Of a stretch of DNA of 64,000 nucleotides, positions 1 through 11,100 are shown piece after piece. The position numbers were made by a program, and so were the translations under genes. Below the pieces are notes generated by a model that was not told the DNA's origin, ran no database searches, and worked only from the letters and a program-made list of their open reading frames with translations. This DNA is from Viola odorata (taxonomy: Eukaryota > Streptophyta > Magnoliopsida > Malpighiales > Violaceae): contig OY829542.1 in assembly GCA_963691705.1 (NCBI GenBank), forward strand, positions 59,730,427 to 59,794,426. Direction: 5' to 3'. The first letter of the stretch is position 1; the number at the start of each line of letters is the position of its first letter.

Positions 1-1765
1 GATAGGACTTTTCATATCTTAGACAGCAATTTTGCTGTTCCCATTTTTTACTTTTAGTTCTTTAAATAAGTTGGAAGAAAAACTTTATGCCTTCAGTTTC
101 AGCTAGTTAAGAGGATTCCAAAATGAAGGCTCCTAGGAACTTTTTCTTTGAAATCAATAGGTTAAAAATACAGAAGCAATAGGTTAAAAACAGGAAGAAG
201 AAAAGGACATATTCAGGTCTACTCATAGCAATGATAGAAATAGGGGGGGAATGAAAGCCAAGTGAGGTGTATCAAAGGTGAGGGTCAGAAGATTTAGGTT
301 AAGGACAAGGAGATTAGAAGCTCTTTTAGCAAAAAGAACATATTAATGGCCATGTTCTAATCATCACCATCCAGAGGAAAGATTTGGATCAATATCAGTC
401 TCTTAGAAGCTTTCAAACACACCTCTATATCTTCTTTGTGATATTTAAATTCAACAATGCACTAATTCCTTCTAAATATCCCTCATTAATAATGTTGTTT
501 TGTGGATCACAAGGCTATTCTACATCAGTGAAAGTATTGAAGAAACATAACTGTCGTGGAACAGCTCTGTAAATGGGGTATTGCTAGTATGTTAATTGGA
601 AATTAAGGTCAGGTTGATTTTGTCTTTCCTATAGATGGGTTTAAGGGTTGAAATCCAGGTTGACTGAGAAGAGTAGTTGTAAATTTTGATGAGTAATGCA
701 AGAAGCGAAAAACCAAACCTTTACAACTGAGATTCATGTAGGAGTGACAGTTAGTATTCGTCGCATCAAAATCTCAAGCAGATTGCTACACATTCTATGT
801 AAATTACTGATTTTATTGACTGAATGCAATTAGATTGCTATAGTATGCACCATAGTTTCAAATATGGCATTGGCTGGTATTTGGTGCTATTATTATTAAA
901 CTGTTGACTGTTGCAGACATTGCACAACGGTACTGGCCATCACCATTGTGAATCGTTAGCATACTATAATAAAAAATTTCAAACAACAATGGATGAAGGT
1001 GGCATTCTTTATGACCTTTTATCTTCAGAAAACCTACTTATAATCCTGTATAAAATAGGTTTCTATTCAATCCCAGTGCGCAAAGGTATACCAGTATTCG
1101 TCCTGAAAGCAAATGAATTACTAATAACAGGACATTTCAATATTGAAAGGCATTAAACCATTGTATACAAATCCTTTTTGCAACCATAGATGCTACAAGG
1201 ATTTACGCTACTTTACAAGAAACTATAAAAAAAGATACACACTTAACTTAATACAAAGATCCCTTATTAGCGTTTCCTCAAAAGTAATAAAACAAAAATA
1301 TGATGAAGACTATTACCCTAAGTTGTTATCAGTTTGGAATTGCAAGTATAGACCTGACTTATAAAATCAGTAAAAAACTTGACTGGAAATAAAATATGCA
1401 GCTTTACATTGTAAGAACTAAAATGGATACTAATTCTTACACCCTATTCAAAACTCCTCAGCAATTAGCTTGTTTTTGTCCATATGCCAAATCAAGGCTC
1501 AATAACAAGCTCTAAGAGTGCTTCCTAAACACTTTTAGATATTGTTCCCAGCCCCAAATCAACCTGTGTACTTCATGAGATTTTTTAACATTCCATAGCA
1601 ATGTGAATGCACAAGTGCCCTTTATTACCTATGAAGGTGGTATAACATTACCAACAAGTATCCATGACAGTGGTAAGCAATTATACCCATAAGTTATTTT
1701 TGATTCCCTGACAACCTCACTGGAAATTGACACCTGTTTTAAAGAACAAAGGGTAATATCCTAAC
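1..1765 (-). other. Intron of the galacturonokinase gene (no exon found)
   Basis: The donor site of exon 5 of the minus-strand galacturonokinase gene lies at 1764-1765. I searched the minus strand from here to the left edge for the next conserved segment of the kinase (the glycine/serine-rich ATP-binding loop) and did not find it. The intron therefore seems to be at least 1.7 kb and to continue outside the window. The sequence is AT-rich and unremarkable. The short open frames in it lack recognisable domains and splice context. Confidence 0.6.
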
Positions 1766-4540
1766 CTGAGTAATAGAGTTCCCCCTACTTTGCAACGCAT
1801 AGACAGCTCCTCTAGCAAAGTTTCCCCAATCACATTCTTCTTGCTCTTTGGGGGGACAGGTACCATGGTTCTCGGTTTTACTGATTGGTCGTTGTACATC
1901 ATTGACACTGTCAAACCAAAGGCAGAGTAGATATTCTCTCAGTAAAAAGTATGCTACAGAGAGCAATGTAAGTCAAGTAAAAGTCTATTTTTCTTATGAG
2001 TTGCACATTTACAACTATTTGGATGATCATAATAAAAATTCCAATGTCCATGACAAAAATAGATGGCATATGACAGCCTGTTGTTTTAGAATATAAATTG
2101 GAAAAAATCATCACATGGTTTGGTTAACTAAGGATACATGAACCTTTACGTTTTAAAAAATTAAACACGATGTACATGTCTTGCTAGGATTTAGATTTGA
2201 CAGTTAGGACATATTACAAATAGGAATAACAGTTAATTGTATTCTCTCTTTTTTTGTGGCAGTTAACAGATATCAAGGAAAAAAGAAGTTTGACAGTTTA
2301 GAATGAAGGGGCAGAAGTACCTAACTGCTCTCTTCTATTCTATCACAGTCTTCTCTTAAACTTTATTCCAGTGGTTACACTCAAGCAAACACAAATAGCT
2401 TTCTGTTTGCAGTTGCCATTACGTCACAATATGTTCAAGTTTAAACCGTATGTAATCGATACAAACAGCACAAAAGAATTCACAAGTGCATTTATTTGTC
2501 TTAATTTCTGCAGTTTCATGATAGACTTACCTGATACTGATCAACAATGAGAATATGCAATGAAGAGAAAAATTCTTACATTTCAACATAATTTCCATCA
2601 AAAGAATTTTTTCACGACACTCCACAAGGAATTGAAATGTAAAATACTACAGAGTCGGGAGGTGCTTTTTTTATTGAGTCTGACAGATTGGATAAAAAGA
2701 ATGTTTGAATCAACTCTAGGGACAAAAAAAATGATCAAGATGCTAGAGGAGCAATTACTGTTATAGAGGGAGAAGTCATAGACACTATGCCCACACATCC
2801 ACCATAAGTCTTTCCCTTTCCGGACTTCATCCATAATTAGCTGGTCTCAACTCTAGTGGCTAGCAAAGACTTCGGATGCTCTCTAACAATTGAAATCGCA
2901 TTGTACATCTAATTGTCCTAAGAAAACATGACTGTCTTACTACTAAATTACAAAAACATCTCTTGGTATTTTTGAGAACAGTTATACTCATGCATGTCAT
3001 AGAAGCACATAGCAATACATGGCCCTCACTGAATGTATCATCAAATACTCTCTCTCTCTATCCTCACCGTCTTCCTAATCCCCTCCAACCTTAACAATAA
3101 AGAAATGCATCTCCTTCCATATATGCCTTTTCTTTTATATGTCATCATAACATCGGCATCCTCATAACCAGCCACATGCATCCACCCACTAGGATACCCA
3201 CTTCTTCTCTCATACCTACTAAATTCTCTCTCGTAATGATCATGTTAGGTGATCACAACACCACCTCAACCTCATTCCCCTAGGAGACCCACAACCACAA
3301 ACACATAGGAGCACGCATGTATTCAGTTGAAATATTTGATTATATAATGTAAGCATGGGAAAATGTGAATGAATTTTCAGAATGACAGATGTACCTGAAC
3401 CTAACTTCTCCTTTAAACTGTCCTGAACGGATTACAACCTACAAAAAGCATTTTATGTCCTTAATAAAAATATCAAATTAAAAGGAATAATCAATGCAAT
3501 GAAAACTGCAGAGTCAAGCTATCAAATTGCATTTAGCTGCTTCCTAAGTTCAATAAAATATTGGTGAAACGCAACTCTTCTAATTTTAATTGCTGGTAAG
3601 AAGTTGCAATACAAAGAAATGGCAAAAGAGAACACCACCTCTGATAAACGATAAGTTTTTACCAAATTGTTTTAGTTATTGGAAAACGATACAAGAGAGA
3701 TTCCAAAAAAGACTCAACACATTCTTGCAGAAACAGTGGCATCTCAGATAACTAAACGATAGGTTTTGCAGAAACAAATAACCAAAAGGAGACGACAACG
3801 GAAATTGCAAGATGAGGAATATAAATACAGGCTAGACCACTTAAGTAGCACATGGATGTTATTTCTTTTATTTTTCTTGTCTTCAAAAAAATTGTAATAT
3901 AACAGTGATTAGGAATCTTGAAAAACTATAAAATAAAAAAGAAATGTGCTAGAATCTTGTGTTTTATTCCTAGTTAGAAGAGAAGAACTAAGGAGGATTC
4001 AGGAATCTAATTCAAATAGAGGGACTGAGATACAAGCACCGTGCCATCACAACAAGCATATTTTTGGAACAATAAAGCCAAAAGGCTACTGGAAATTCAC
4101 CTTATCGTCACCGGAAGGAATAAAGGCCAAAAGTATTCCTCTATTAATGGTCATGGCTGAAACAGTTCCACCCTACAAGCATTTAATTCAATTAAAATGG
4201 AGCAACACCAAACAACACCAGCAAACTCCTCAGTTCAACAAAGATAAGTACATAAATTCAAAATGGCAGAGCTAGAACCTGATGATCAATGTGAGCACCC
4301 AGCGGACAAATCCGATAAGGAGAGACAACAACTCGAGCATCTTCAGGTCCCTTCCTGCCTCCACTCATTGTACAAACTACGCTCCTCAGTTCATTTACCT
4401 GGAAAAAGAAACAAAGGGATTCAAAACAAATATGCCAAAATCCCCTTTCCTACCCACCAGAATCCAAACACAATTTCAGCATTATCAAGCATTCAGAGAC
4501 ACATTACCTCCGCTTCACTCGGCCATGAGACGCCACCCAT
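1766..4540 (-). CDS. GALAK: Galacturonokinase, 5' part (exons 1-5, truncated by window edge)
   Basis: This GHMP-family sugar kinase phosphorylates free D-galacturonic acid at C1, the first step of pectin-sugar salvage toward UDP-galacturonate in the cytosol. Five minus-strand exons join in frame with GT-AG borders: 4540-4508, 4398-4279, 4172-4101, 3438-3395 and 1907-1766 (137 codons). Residues about 40-51 (RICPLGAHIDHQ) are the galactokinase-type sugar-binding signature, followed by GGTVSAMTINRGILLAFIPS. Exon 5 contains WGNFARGAVYALQS, a family-typical segment. The start was chosen at 4540 because the short MGGVSWPSEAE leader matches the family N terminus and splices cleanly. The ATP-binding loop and C-terminal half lie beyond the left edge. 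No break is seen in the visible part. Exon borders are inferred from the sequence and family resemblance, not from transcripts. Confidence 0.9.
1908..3394 (-). other. Intron 4 of galacturonokinase gene
   Basis: This 1.49-kb intron lies between exons 4 and 5. It is AT-rich with a short CT microsatellite near 3050-3060. I see no exon, RNA gene or transposon ends in it. Confidence 0.7.
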
Positions 4541-4990
4541 TCTCTTCCAAATCTATGGTTTCTTTATCTCCGGCGAACCCAGAAACGGAAACTAATGATT
4601 AAATAGAGCTTGGAAGTTGAAGGTTCGTGGTGACAAGGGCAACACTGCAAAATTGCAAATGTGATGTGACTCGCCAACTTTTTCGATCAAAAATGAAATG
4701 AAACCCCGAAAAGAAAAAAAGTGAATTGTCCTTGTCAATTAACTGCCGATTGCCTGCCGGCCAAGGCTTCAGTTTTACAGCACTTTGGAAAAACAACAAT
4801 GGAAGAAGAAATTGCTCTCATTGCACACATTGACACAACAAAAGTAAAGCTTACTCCTTTATTAATAATTATTGTTTTTTTTTTTTGGAAAGAATTATTA
4901 ATAATTATTGTTAGATGCTTTCTTACTTAAGAAAAAGGATAAAGAGTTACAAATAATTAAAAGAAAAAATTATATAATTACTGTGATTGA
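4541..4990. other. Upstream region of galacturonokinase gene
   Basis: This is the 5' leader and promoter side of the minus-strand kinase gene. It contains a short direct repeat (TTATTAATAATTATTG near 4860 and again near 4897) separated by a poly-T stretch. No coding sequence is supported here. Confidence 0.4.
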
Positions 4991-5607
4991 ATTAGGCTCT
5001 GTTTGGCGTTCCAGTTCAGGCTGGAAATGGTCAATGGGAAAATGTTCAGTGGGGAAACGACATCTGGGAAACGGAGTGTGTTGTTTGGTAACAAAATTGT
5101 AAAAGTTCAGTGGGATACCTGAGGTGTTTGGTAAAACAGTTTTCCAAAACTATGGTTTGGATGTAAAATGACCATAAAGGGCATAATTCATTTTAAGTGT
5201 TATAATTAACTTTTTTATTATCTTTATATTTTTTTAATCATTTTATTTATAATCTAACATCTAATAATATTTATCTATATACCATAAATAAATTAAACTT
5301 ATTTAAATCATAAATAAAGTAAAATTTATTAATACCATAAAATTAAAAATTTGAGTACTTTAAAATTGCATAGTTGACTACTCTTAATTTTTCTAAACAT
5401 TAGTTCATTAATTGATGCCAAACAATTCTGATAAAAGAAGTTGATAAAAAATATTCAATCGTAATAATAGATCGTATAAGTTCTAGCATCAAGAACTAAT
5501 GTTTGGTAAAAGTAAATGCATAAAAATCATATCAACCCTACGAAAGAATTGTGCTGCAATTAAAAAGTGAAATCCACCATAGTAACAACAAAAAATCGAC
5601 CCTCGTC
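4991..5607. mobile_element. Possible left end of an old DNA transposon
   Basis: The stretch starts GGCTCTGTTTGG just after TTA. The sequence at 26750-26806, read on the minus strand, starts GGCTGTGTTTAGG just after the dinucleotide TA. The two ends match at about 18 of 27 positions, and their subterminal regions are alike in character (variants of TGTTTGGTAA and GGTCATTTTAC). This suggests the two flanks of the retrotransposon nest are the split halves of one older DNA element. The superfamily is unclear: the flanking TA on both sides is weak evidence for a TA target duplication, and no longer duplication is visible. The rest is AT-rich. Confidence 0.35.
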
Positions 5608-6367
5608 TGTGATAAACGGCCTAGAGGGGGGGTGAATAGCCGATTTAAATTTCTACACAAGATAAGAGAAGAATAGCAAACACACGATGTATAGTGGTTC
5701 CAATTCACAACCGAATTGTACTCCACTACCTAAGAGTTCCCCCCTTAGGATTTTTGAATGCAAACCTTTGCTATTCCTTGAGCTTTTCTTGGTTCAGCTC
5801 TCAACCTTACAACTTATGGTTTTTCCGGGCTCAACCACAACCTAACAAGTAGTTTTCAAGGGCTCAACTACAACCTATGGTTTTTCCTGGGCTCAACCAC
5901 AAACCTAAGTTCTCTTTCAATGGGATGAGAACACTACCCTTTACCCAAAAGTGTTAGGTACACTTTTCAAACCTTAACAGAGAATTTGTATAAATTTGCA
6001 ACAAACAAATTGGTGTACAATATATAAATATATGAGCACAATCAACACCAATTTAAATGAACAATTTACCTCAAGAATAAACCTGAAAACAAGCTTGACA
6101 AAGTGACGCAAGAAGATATGAAATCGTTGAATATGCTTGCGTTTGTAAAATCTGATTTGTGTAAGCTTGTAAAATGTGATTTTTGTGTATAGAGGTTTCT
6201 TGAGGTTAATCTCTTGTTTTAATCTGTTCTTATTCTTTCTTGTTATGTTCTAACTCATCTAAGATGAGTATATATAGTGTAGAGACAAGAGAGGCACGGA
6301 CAAAAGAGTATGGAGACAAAAATGACCGTTTTTAGTGGACAAAATAGCTGTTGGAGCTTGTCTGGTG

Positions 6368-6426
6368 CTTATCGTGATCACAGTTAGGTCTTACCGTGAT
6401 CACGTTAAGCCCTTACCGTGAGCTAC
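6368..6426. repeat. Palindrome array in SIRE-type LTR, left part
   Basis: Three imperfect 20-bp palindromes of the form CTTACCGTGATCACGGTAAG start at 6368, 6390 and 6412, an exact 22-bp period. The third is cut by the Athila insertion and continues at 19438. The remaining units lie at 19480-19573. Confidence 0.8.
6422..6426. repeat. Target site duplication of Athila element (left)
   Basis: GCTAC directly precedes the 5' LTR and is repeated directly after the 3' LTR at 19438-19442. The pair fixes the element borders. Confidence 0.95.
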
Positions 6427-8105
6427 TGATTGATGGATTATTTTGGTCGTTTTACTATCTCTTTTCCTAGTAATTGAGATGGTAAATATGCTACTTTGAG
6501 CCTATTTGCTTCCTTTCTTATGATTCAGCCTTTGGAGCATCAATGTGAAGGAAAGGAGTGAAAAGCTTGAAGAATAGAGCTGTAATCAATCATATGGTGT
6601 TGAAGTTCCATTTTCGGCCTTGCTGCTTTGAAGTTGGTATGTTCGTCTCAAGGCCACTCCTCTATTTTGCCGAGATCAGCTCTCCTCTAGGCCTCGACAA
6701 GAAGCGACCCTCCGGAAGGCCAGCTGGATCTGCACTTTCCATGAATCCGCGTGCCGGATTTATTTAATCTCTAGTGCATTTCCTGTCTTCTTGGGATACA
6801 TTATTTGCAGACACTAGACTTCTTGGGCCCCTATATGTTATTCTCATGTGCTTGAAGACATTTTGGAAGAATGAATCAACATTCTTCTTGATAAAATGAA
6901 GAATATTCCCACTCATGTACAAGCACTTAGAGGACAAGCTCTTGGGAGCTTGTGAGCTGGCGTGGACTGTCCTTGGAGAGGAGTTGGCGGGCAAATGAAG
7001 GACCAATTTAAAGTAGCAAGATTCAGTTTGTAAGGGGGACGGATTGCATTCGGACAATCAAGAACAGTAGGGAGAAAAATCAGCATTTACCAACCTTTTC
7101 CAGAAATTCCAGCACTCTTTGTAATTTCGGATTTGAACTTCTTTTGTTTTATTTTGATTATGTGTTGTAACTAAACTCCAAGTTCCTGGTAGGGATCAAG
7201 AGATTGGCTGGTATGTTGATTGTGAGACTTGTTTAAGCTTCATAGAAATGAATTTCATATTCCAAACCTTCTTGTTTTAATTTTAAACTTGTCTTCATTA
7301 ATTTTTGAGCTTGATCACCTTGAATTTAATTCGGGCAAGTGTAGTCAGTTCTCTTGTGATTACATCACTCTTGGAGAACGTTTGTAGACAAATCAGCAGG
7401 GCATGAGGGGTATTTTCTTGGTCTAAGCTGATAGAAGGAATTGAATTAGGCGGTCATCCCATCCCGAGGCCTTGAGAAGGGCCGACCTAGGTGACAGCTG
7501 GGTCAAGTGCCAGACTAGACCAGACTCGTGGATGATGAAAGTATTCCCTTGTCTAGAAGAGGGACCTCACTGTCTTTAATCAATCTCTCAAGTGCTTCCA
7601 TAAGTATTCTGATTCCTTTGTAGAAGGCTCTGCATAGCCAAGGCAAAGTGGCGGATTAGAATCTTAGGATGAACTTAGGAAGATTAGGGTATTTAAAATG
7701 AAGTGATTCTTTTAAATACTTTTGTAGCAGGTTGGGAATCTAGTGTGAGCTGGTTCCACAACTTCTTCTATGAAAACCATTTCGAAAATGTATTTTGTCA
7801 ATGATCAACAACTTACCAATGCCATCTCGCAATGATCTCTACCCGGAATATTTTCTCCCCTGTAATTCTCTCTATTTTAAAGCTGTTTTTATTGTTTGCA
7901 ACTGATCTCAAATCCACTGTATTTTCGTTTAATTGTTATTGCACCCCAAAACTTGGTTTCTTTTGCTTGGTTATTTGCAGGAACTCCAAGAATTAGGCAA
8001 AGCTTGTCCTTGTGGGATCGATCCTCTCACCACTATCTGCATTAATTTGTAGCATAGCACTGAGTTGTATTTTATTTATTTTATGAACGGATTCGACACC
8101 CGTCA
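6427..8105 (+). repeat. Athila 5' LTR
   Basis: This 1679-bp LTR begins TGATTGATGG and ends GACACCCGTCA, and is almost identical to 17759-19437. It carries two copies of the element's GAGGCCTCG-type motif (about 6685-6710 and 7461-7487). Open frames inside it are present in both LTRs but show no domain, so I do not call them genes. Confidence 0.95.
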
Positions 8106-8111
8106 TTAATT

Positions 8112-8129
8112 GGCGCCGTTGCCGGGGAC
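8112..8129 (+). other. Primer-binding site, tRNA-Asp type
   Basis: TGGCGCCGTTGCCGGGGA lies six bases after the 5' LTR. It matches the 3' end complement of plant tRNA-Asp, the primer expected for Athila/Tat elements. Confidence 0.9.
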
Positions 8130-8159
8130 AACGTGTTCTAATTTTTGATTTTCTTGTTC

Positions 8160-11100
8160 ATGACCAGGTCTTCTAGTTCACAACCACTACCTTACATCCC
8201 AGAGATTGCCAGAACAGAAACAGCAATCAGAATATCAAAACGCAAATTCAGTGAATTTACCTTGTCCGGATCAGACTCAGAAGCAGAGGTCAGCTCATCC
8301 CGAGACCTCGGGACGGATCAACCAGAATCTGACGCTGAACCTGAACCAGAGATGGCCAATCCACTTGAACCTACCCTTCGAGAGCTCAATCAAGGAGCTG
8401 AACAGGAGTCTTTCCTGTGCATCAACTACCGTCCAGTACCAAATGACTGGGCCGTGAAGTCAAATGTCATGCACAACCTTAGCAAATTCAGAGGACATGC
8501 CTCCGAAAATCCTTACAAGCACCTCCAGAAGTTTCAATTTGAATGTGATGCACTTAAACCCACTGGAGTGAGCCTTGAACGTGCTAAATTAAGAGCTTTT
8601 CGGTGGTCTCTAGAGGACTCAGCAAAGAATTGGTTTTTCAGTCTTCCACACAACTCCATAAACTCTTGGGCTGAAATGGCTGCCACTTTTCTTAAGAAAT
8701 ATTGGTCAGCTACCAAAGCAGGAGCAGCTAGGAAGAGTCTTGTTGCTATCCAGCAACGAGGGGATGAGTCTTTTGGAGAATACCATCAGAGGTTTAAAGA
8801 CCTCCAAGAAGTCTGTCCTACGCATGGTGTACCCGAGCAATCATTAATACAATACTTTTATGATGGCATGTGTGTTAAAGACAAGGAAAAACTTGATTCA
8901 GCTGCAGGAGGAGCATTATTGGACTTGACCCCTAGTCGAGCTAGAGCCCTTATTCAGACCTTGGCAGATAATTGCCAACAAAATGAAGCTCATGAACGTA
9001 CCACCTCTGCACACAACATAAATGTTGCTGCACTTGAGAGACACATGGAAGAAGTGTCTACTTTTATGAAGAACTTTCCAGCAACCATCGCACAAATCCA
9101 ACAAATTCCACCACAACAAGTCGCGCCTTGTGGAGTTTGTTGCCAAATCGGCCACATGACTCACGAATGTCCACTTGTAGCAGATCCTCCAGAGCAAGCC
9201 AATGCAGCCATGCCTCATCAAGGAAACTCATACTCCAACAGCAGCAATCCAGGTTGGAAGAACTACCCACACTATGGGTGGGGGCCAAATCAGCAACAAC
9301 CTCCTTTTGAGTGGAGGAATTTCAAGTCTAGACCTCAACAAAACCAGCAAAATTATCAAACGAATCAGACCCCAGCTCAACCGCAACAACCACAGTTGCC
9401 AGCACCTCCACAACCATTGCAACTTACTGCACCACCTCCACCACCACTTGAAGAAACTCTCAAACAAATCCTTCAACCATTCATACAAACCACCCAAGGA
9501 GCGATAGCTGACCTCCAAAAACAGATGGCACAGTTCACCATGAGCCACCAAAACACCTCAGGCCAGCTACCTTCGAACACAGTAGAAAATCCCAAACATC
9601 TCAATGTCATGACTCTACGAAGTGGAAAAGACTTGCCACCAAGGGTCAGTTCATCCCAAGACCTCGGGATGAACCGACCAGAGCAGCAGCAGCCTCAAGA
9701 ATCTGAAACAGAAATTTTGCAAGAATCCACCATTCCAGTAGGTGAAACATCCATTCCAATCCCAGAAGCACAGGAAGAAACTTCAAACCCTCAGGTAGCA
9801 CCTTTCCCTTTTCCCGAAAGGCCCTCAAAAGCCAAGAAGGAGAAGGATGAGGAGAAAATTCTTGAAGTTTTTAGAAAAGTTGCTATTAATGTGCCATTGC
9901 TAGATATGATATCTCAGGTTCCTAAATATGCTAAATTCTTAAAGGATTTATGTACTAACAAGAGGAAACTAGCAGGCATAGAAACAGTGAATTTTAATGA
10001 AAATGTTTCTGCTATTTTGCAAAAAGAACTTCCTACAAAATGCAAAGACCAGGGTACCTTTGTGATACCTTGTAAAATCGGGAGCAAGGAAGTAGAGAAA
10101 GCATTATGCGACCTTGGAGCAGGTATAAATGTCATGTCTCTGTCCATTTTTGAAACTTTAAATATTGGAAACCTTAAGGAAACTAGAGTTGTTATACAAC
10201 TTGCTGATAGATCCATTGTCTACCCCGTTGGAGTAGTTGAGGATGTCTTGGTGCAGGTAAATGACTTTATTTTTCCAGTAGATTTCTATATTGTTGATAT
10301 GAGAAATGATGACGTTACTAGAACTACTGATGTGATCCTTGGTAGACCATTTTTTAGAACAGCCCGTGCTAAAATTGATGTGTATGATGGGTGTTTAACG
10401 CTTGAATTTGGTGAGGAATTGATTAAATTTAATATGTATGAAGCAATGAAATACCCTGAAGATATACACTGTGTTAATTTTTTAGATGTTATTGATCCCT
10501 TGGTTGATGACATTTCTGAAATTAATAATTCTGATCCACTTGAGTTTGTTCTTAGTAATGGTTTATCTCATGATGAGGTGGAGAAATTACAAGATGAGCT
10601 ACCAATTAAGCCCGAAATCCTTAATTTTGTCAAGGAGCTGGATGTTTCAGACACTACTGCAGGTGATGTGCAAGCTTTAGTATCAACAGACCAAGTCACT
10701 AAACTTCAGCCTTCAATTTTGCAGGCGCCTGACTTGGAACTCAAAACATTACCTGAGCACCTGAAGTACTCATTTCTAGGCCTCGAGAAGAGCCTACCGG
10801 TCATAATTTCCAGCAAGCTGACCAACACGCAAGAAGAAAGACTTTTGAATGTCTTGAAGGAATTCAAGGGAGCAATTGGCTGGACCATAGCTGACATAAA
10901 GGGAATATCTCCTGCCATCTGCACGCACAGAATACACCTAGAAGAAGGCAGCAAAACCGTGAGACAACCACAAAGGAGGCTTAATCCTCCAATGATGGAA
11001 GTCGTGAAAAAGGAAATTCTTAAACTTCTTGCTGCAGGTGTAATCTATCCTATTTCTGACTCTTCTTGGGTTAGTCCTGTGCAGGTCGTTCCTAAAAAAT

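Larger units (their letters stand above)
5608..6426 (-). repeat. SIRE-type 3' LTR, piece 1 (LTR end)
   Basis: This piece starts TGTGATAAACGGCC on the plus strand, which is the 3' end of the LTR read on the minus strand. It contains three degenerate copies of a GGGCTCAACCACAACC unit (about 5825-5915) and the first palindromes of a 22-bp-period array (6368-6426). It is interrupted at 6426 by the Athila element with target duplication GCTAC. Confidence 0.75.

Noticed and set aside
911..1364. Plus-strand open frames of 73-81 codons
   Set aside because: They lie in the large galacturonokinase intron, with no domain, no codon bias and no splice context.
4263..4602. Overlapping plus-strand open frames of about 110 codons
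   Set aside because: They lie antisense to galacturonokinase exons 1-2, which have correct splice sites and a recognisable protein.
6368..6426. Palindrome array considered as a CRISPR-like array
   Set aside because: Units are only 2 bp apart with no spacers, and they lie in a plant retrotransposon LTR.
6558..6767. 69-codon open frame in the 5' LTR, repeated at 17890-18099
   Set aside because: Same LTR duplication. The two copies differ by an amino acid change and show no family resemblance.
6764..7057. 97-codon open frame on the minus strand of the Athila LTR, repeated at 18096-18389
   Set aside because: It is present only because the LTR is duplicated, shows no domain, and runs antisense to the element.
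8112..8129. Sequence matching the 3' end of tRNA-Asp
   Set aside because: It is the retrotransposon primer-binding site, not a tRNA gene, since no cloverleaf surrounds it. I found no tRNA or rRNA gene in the window.
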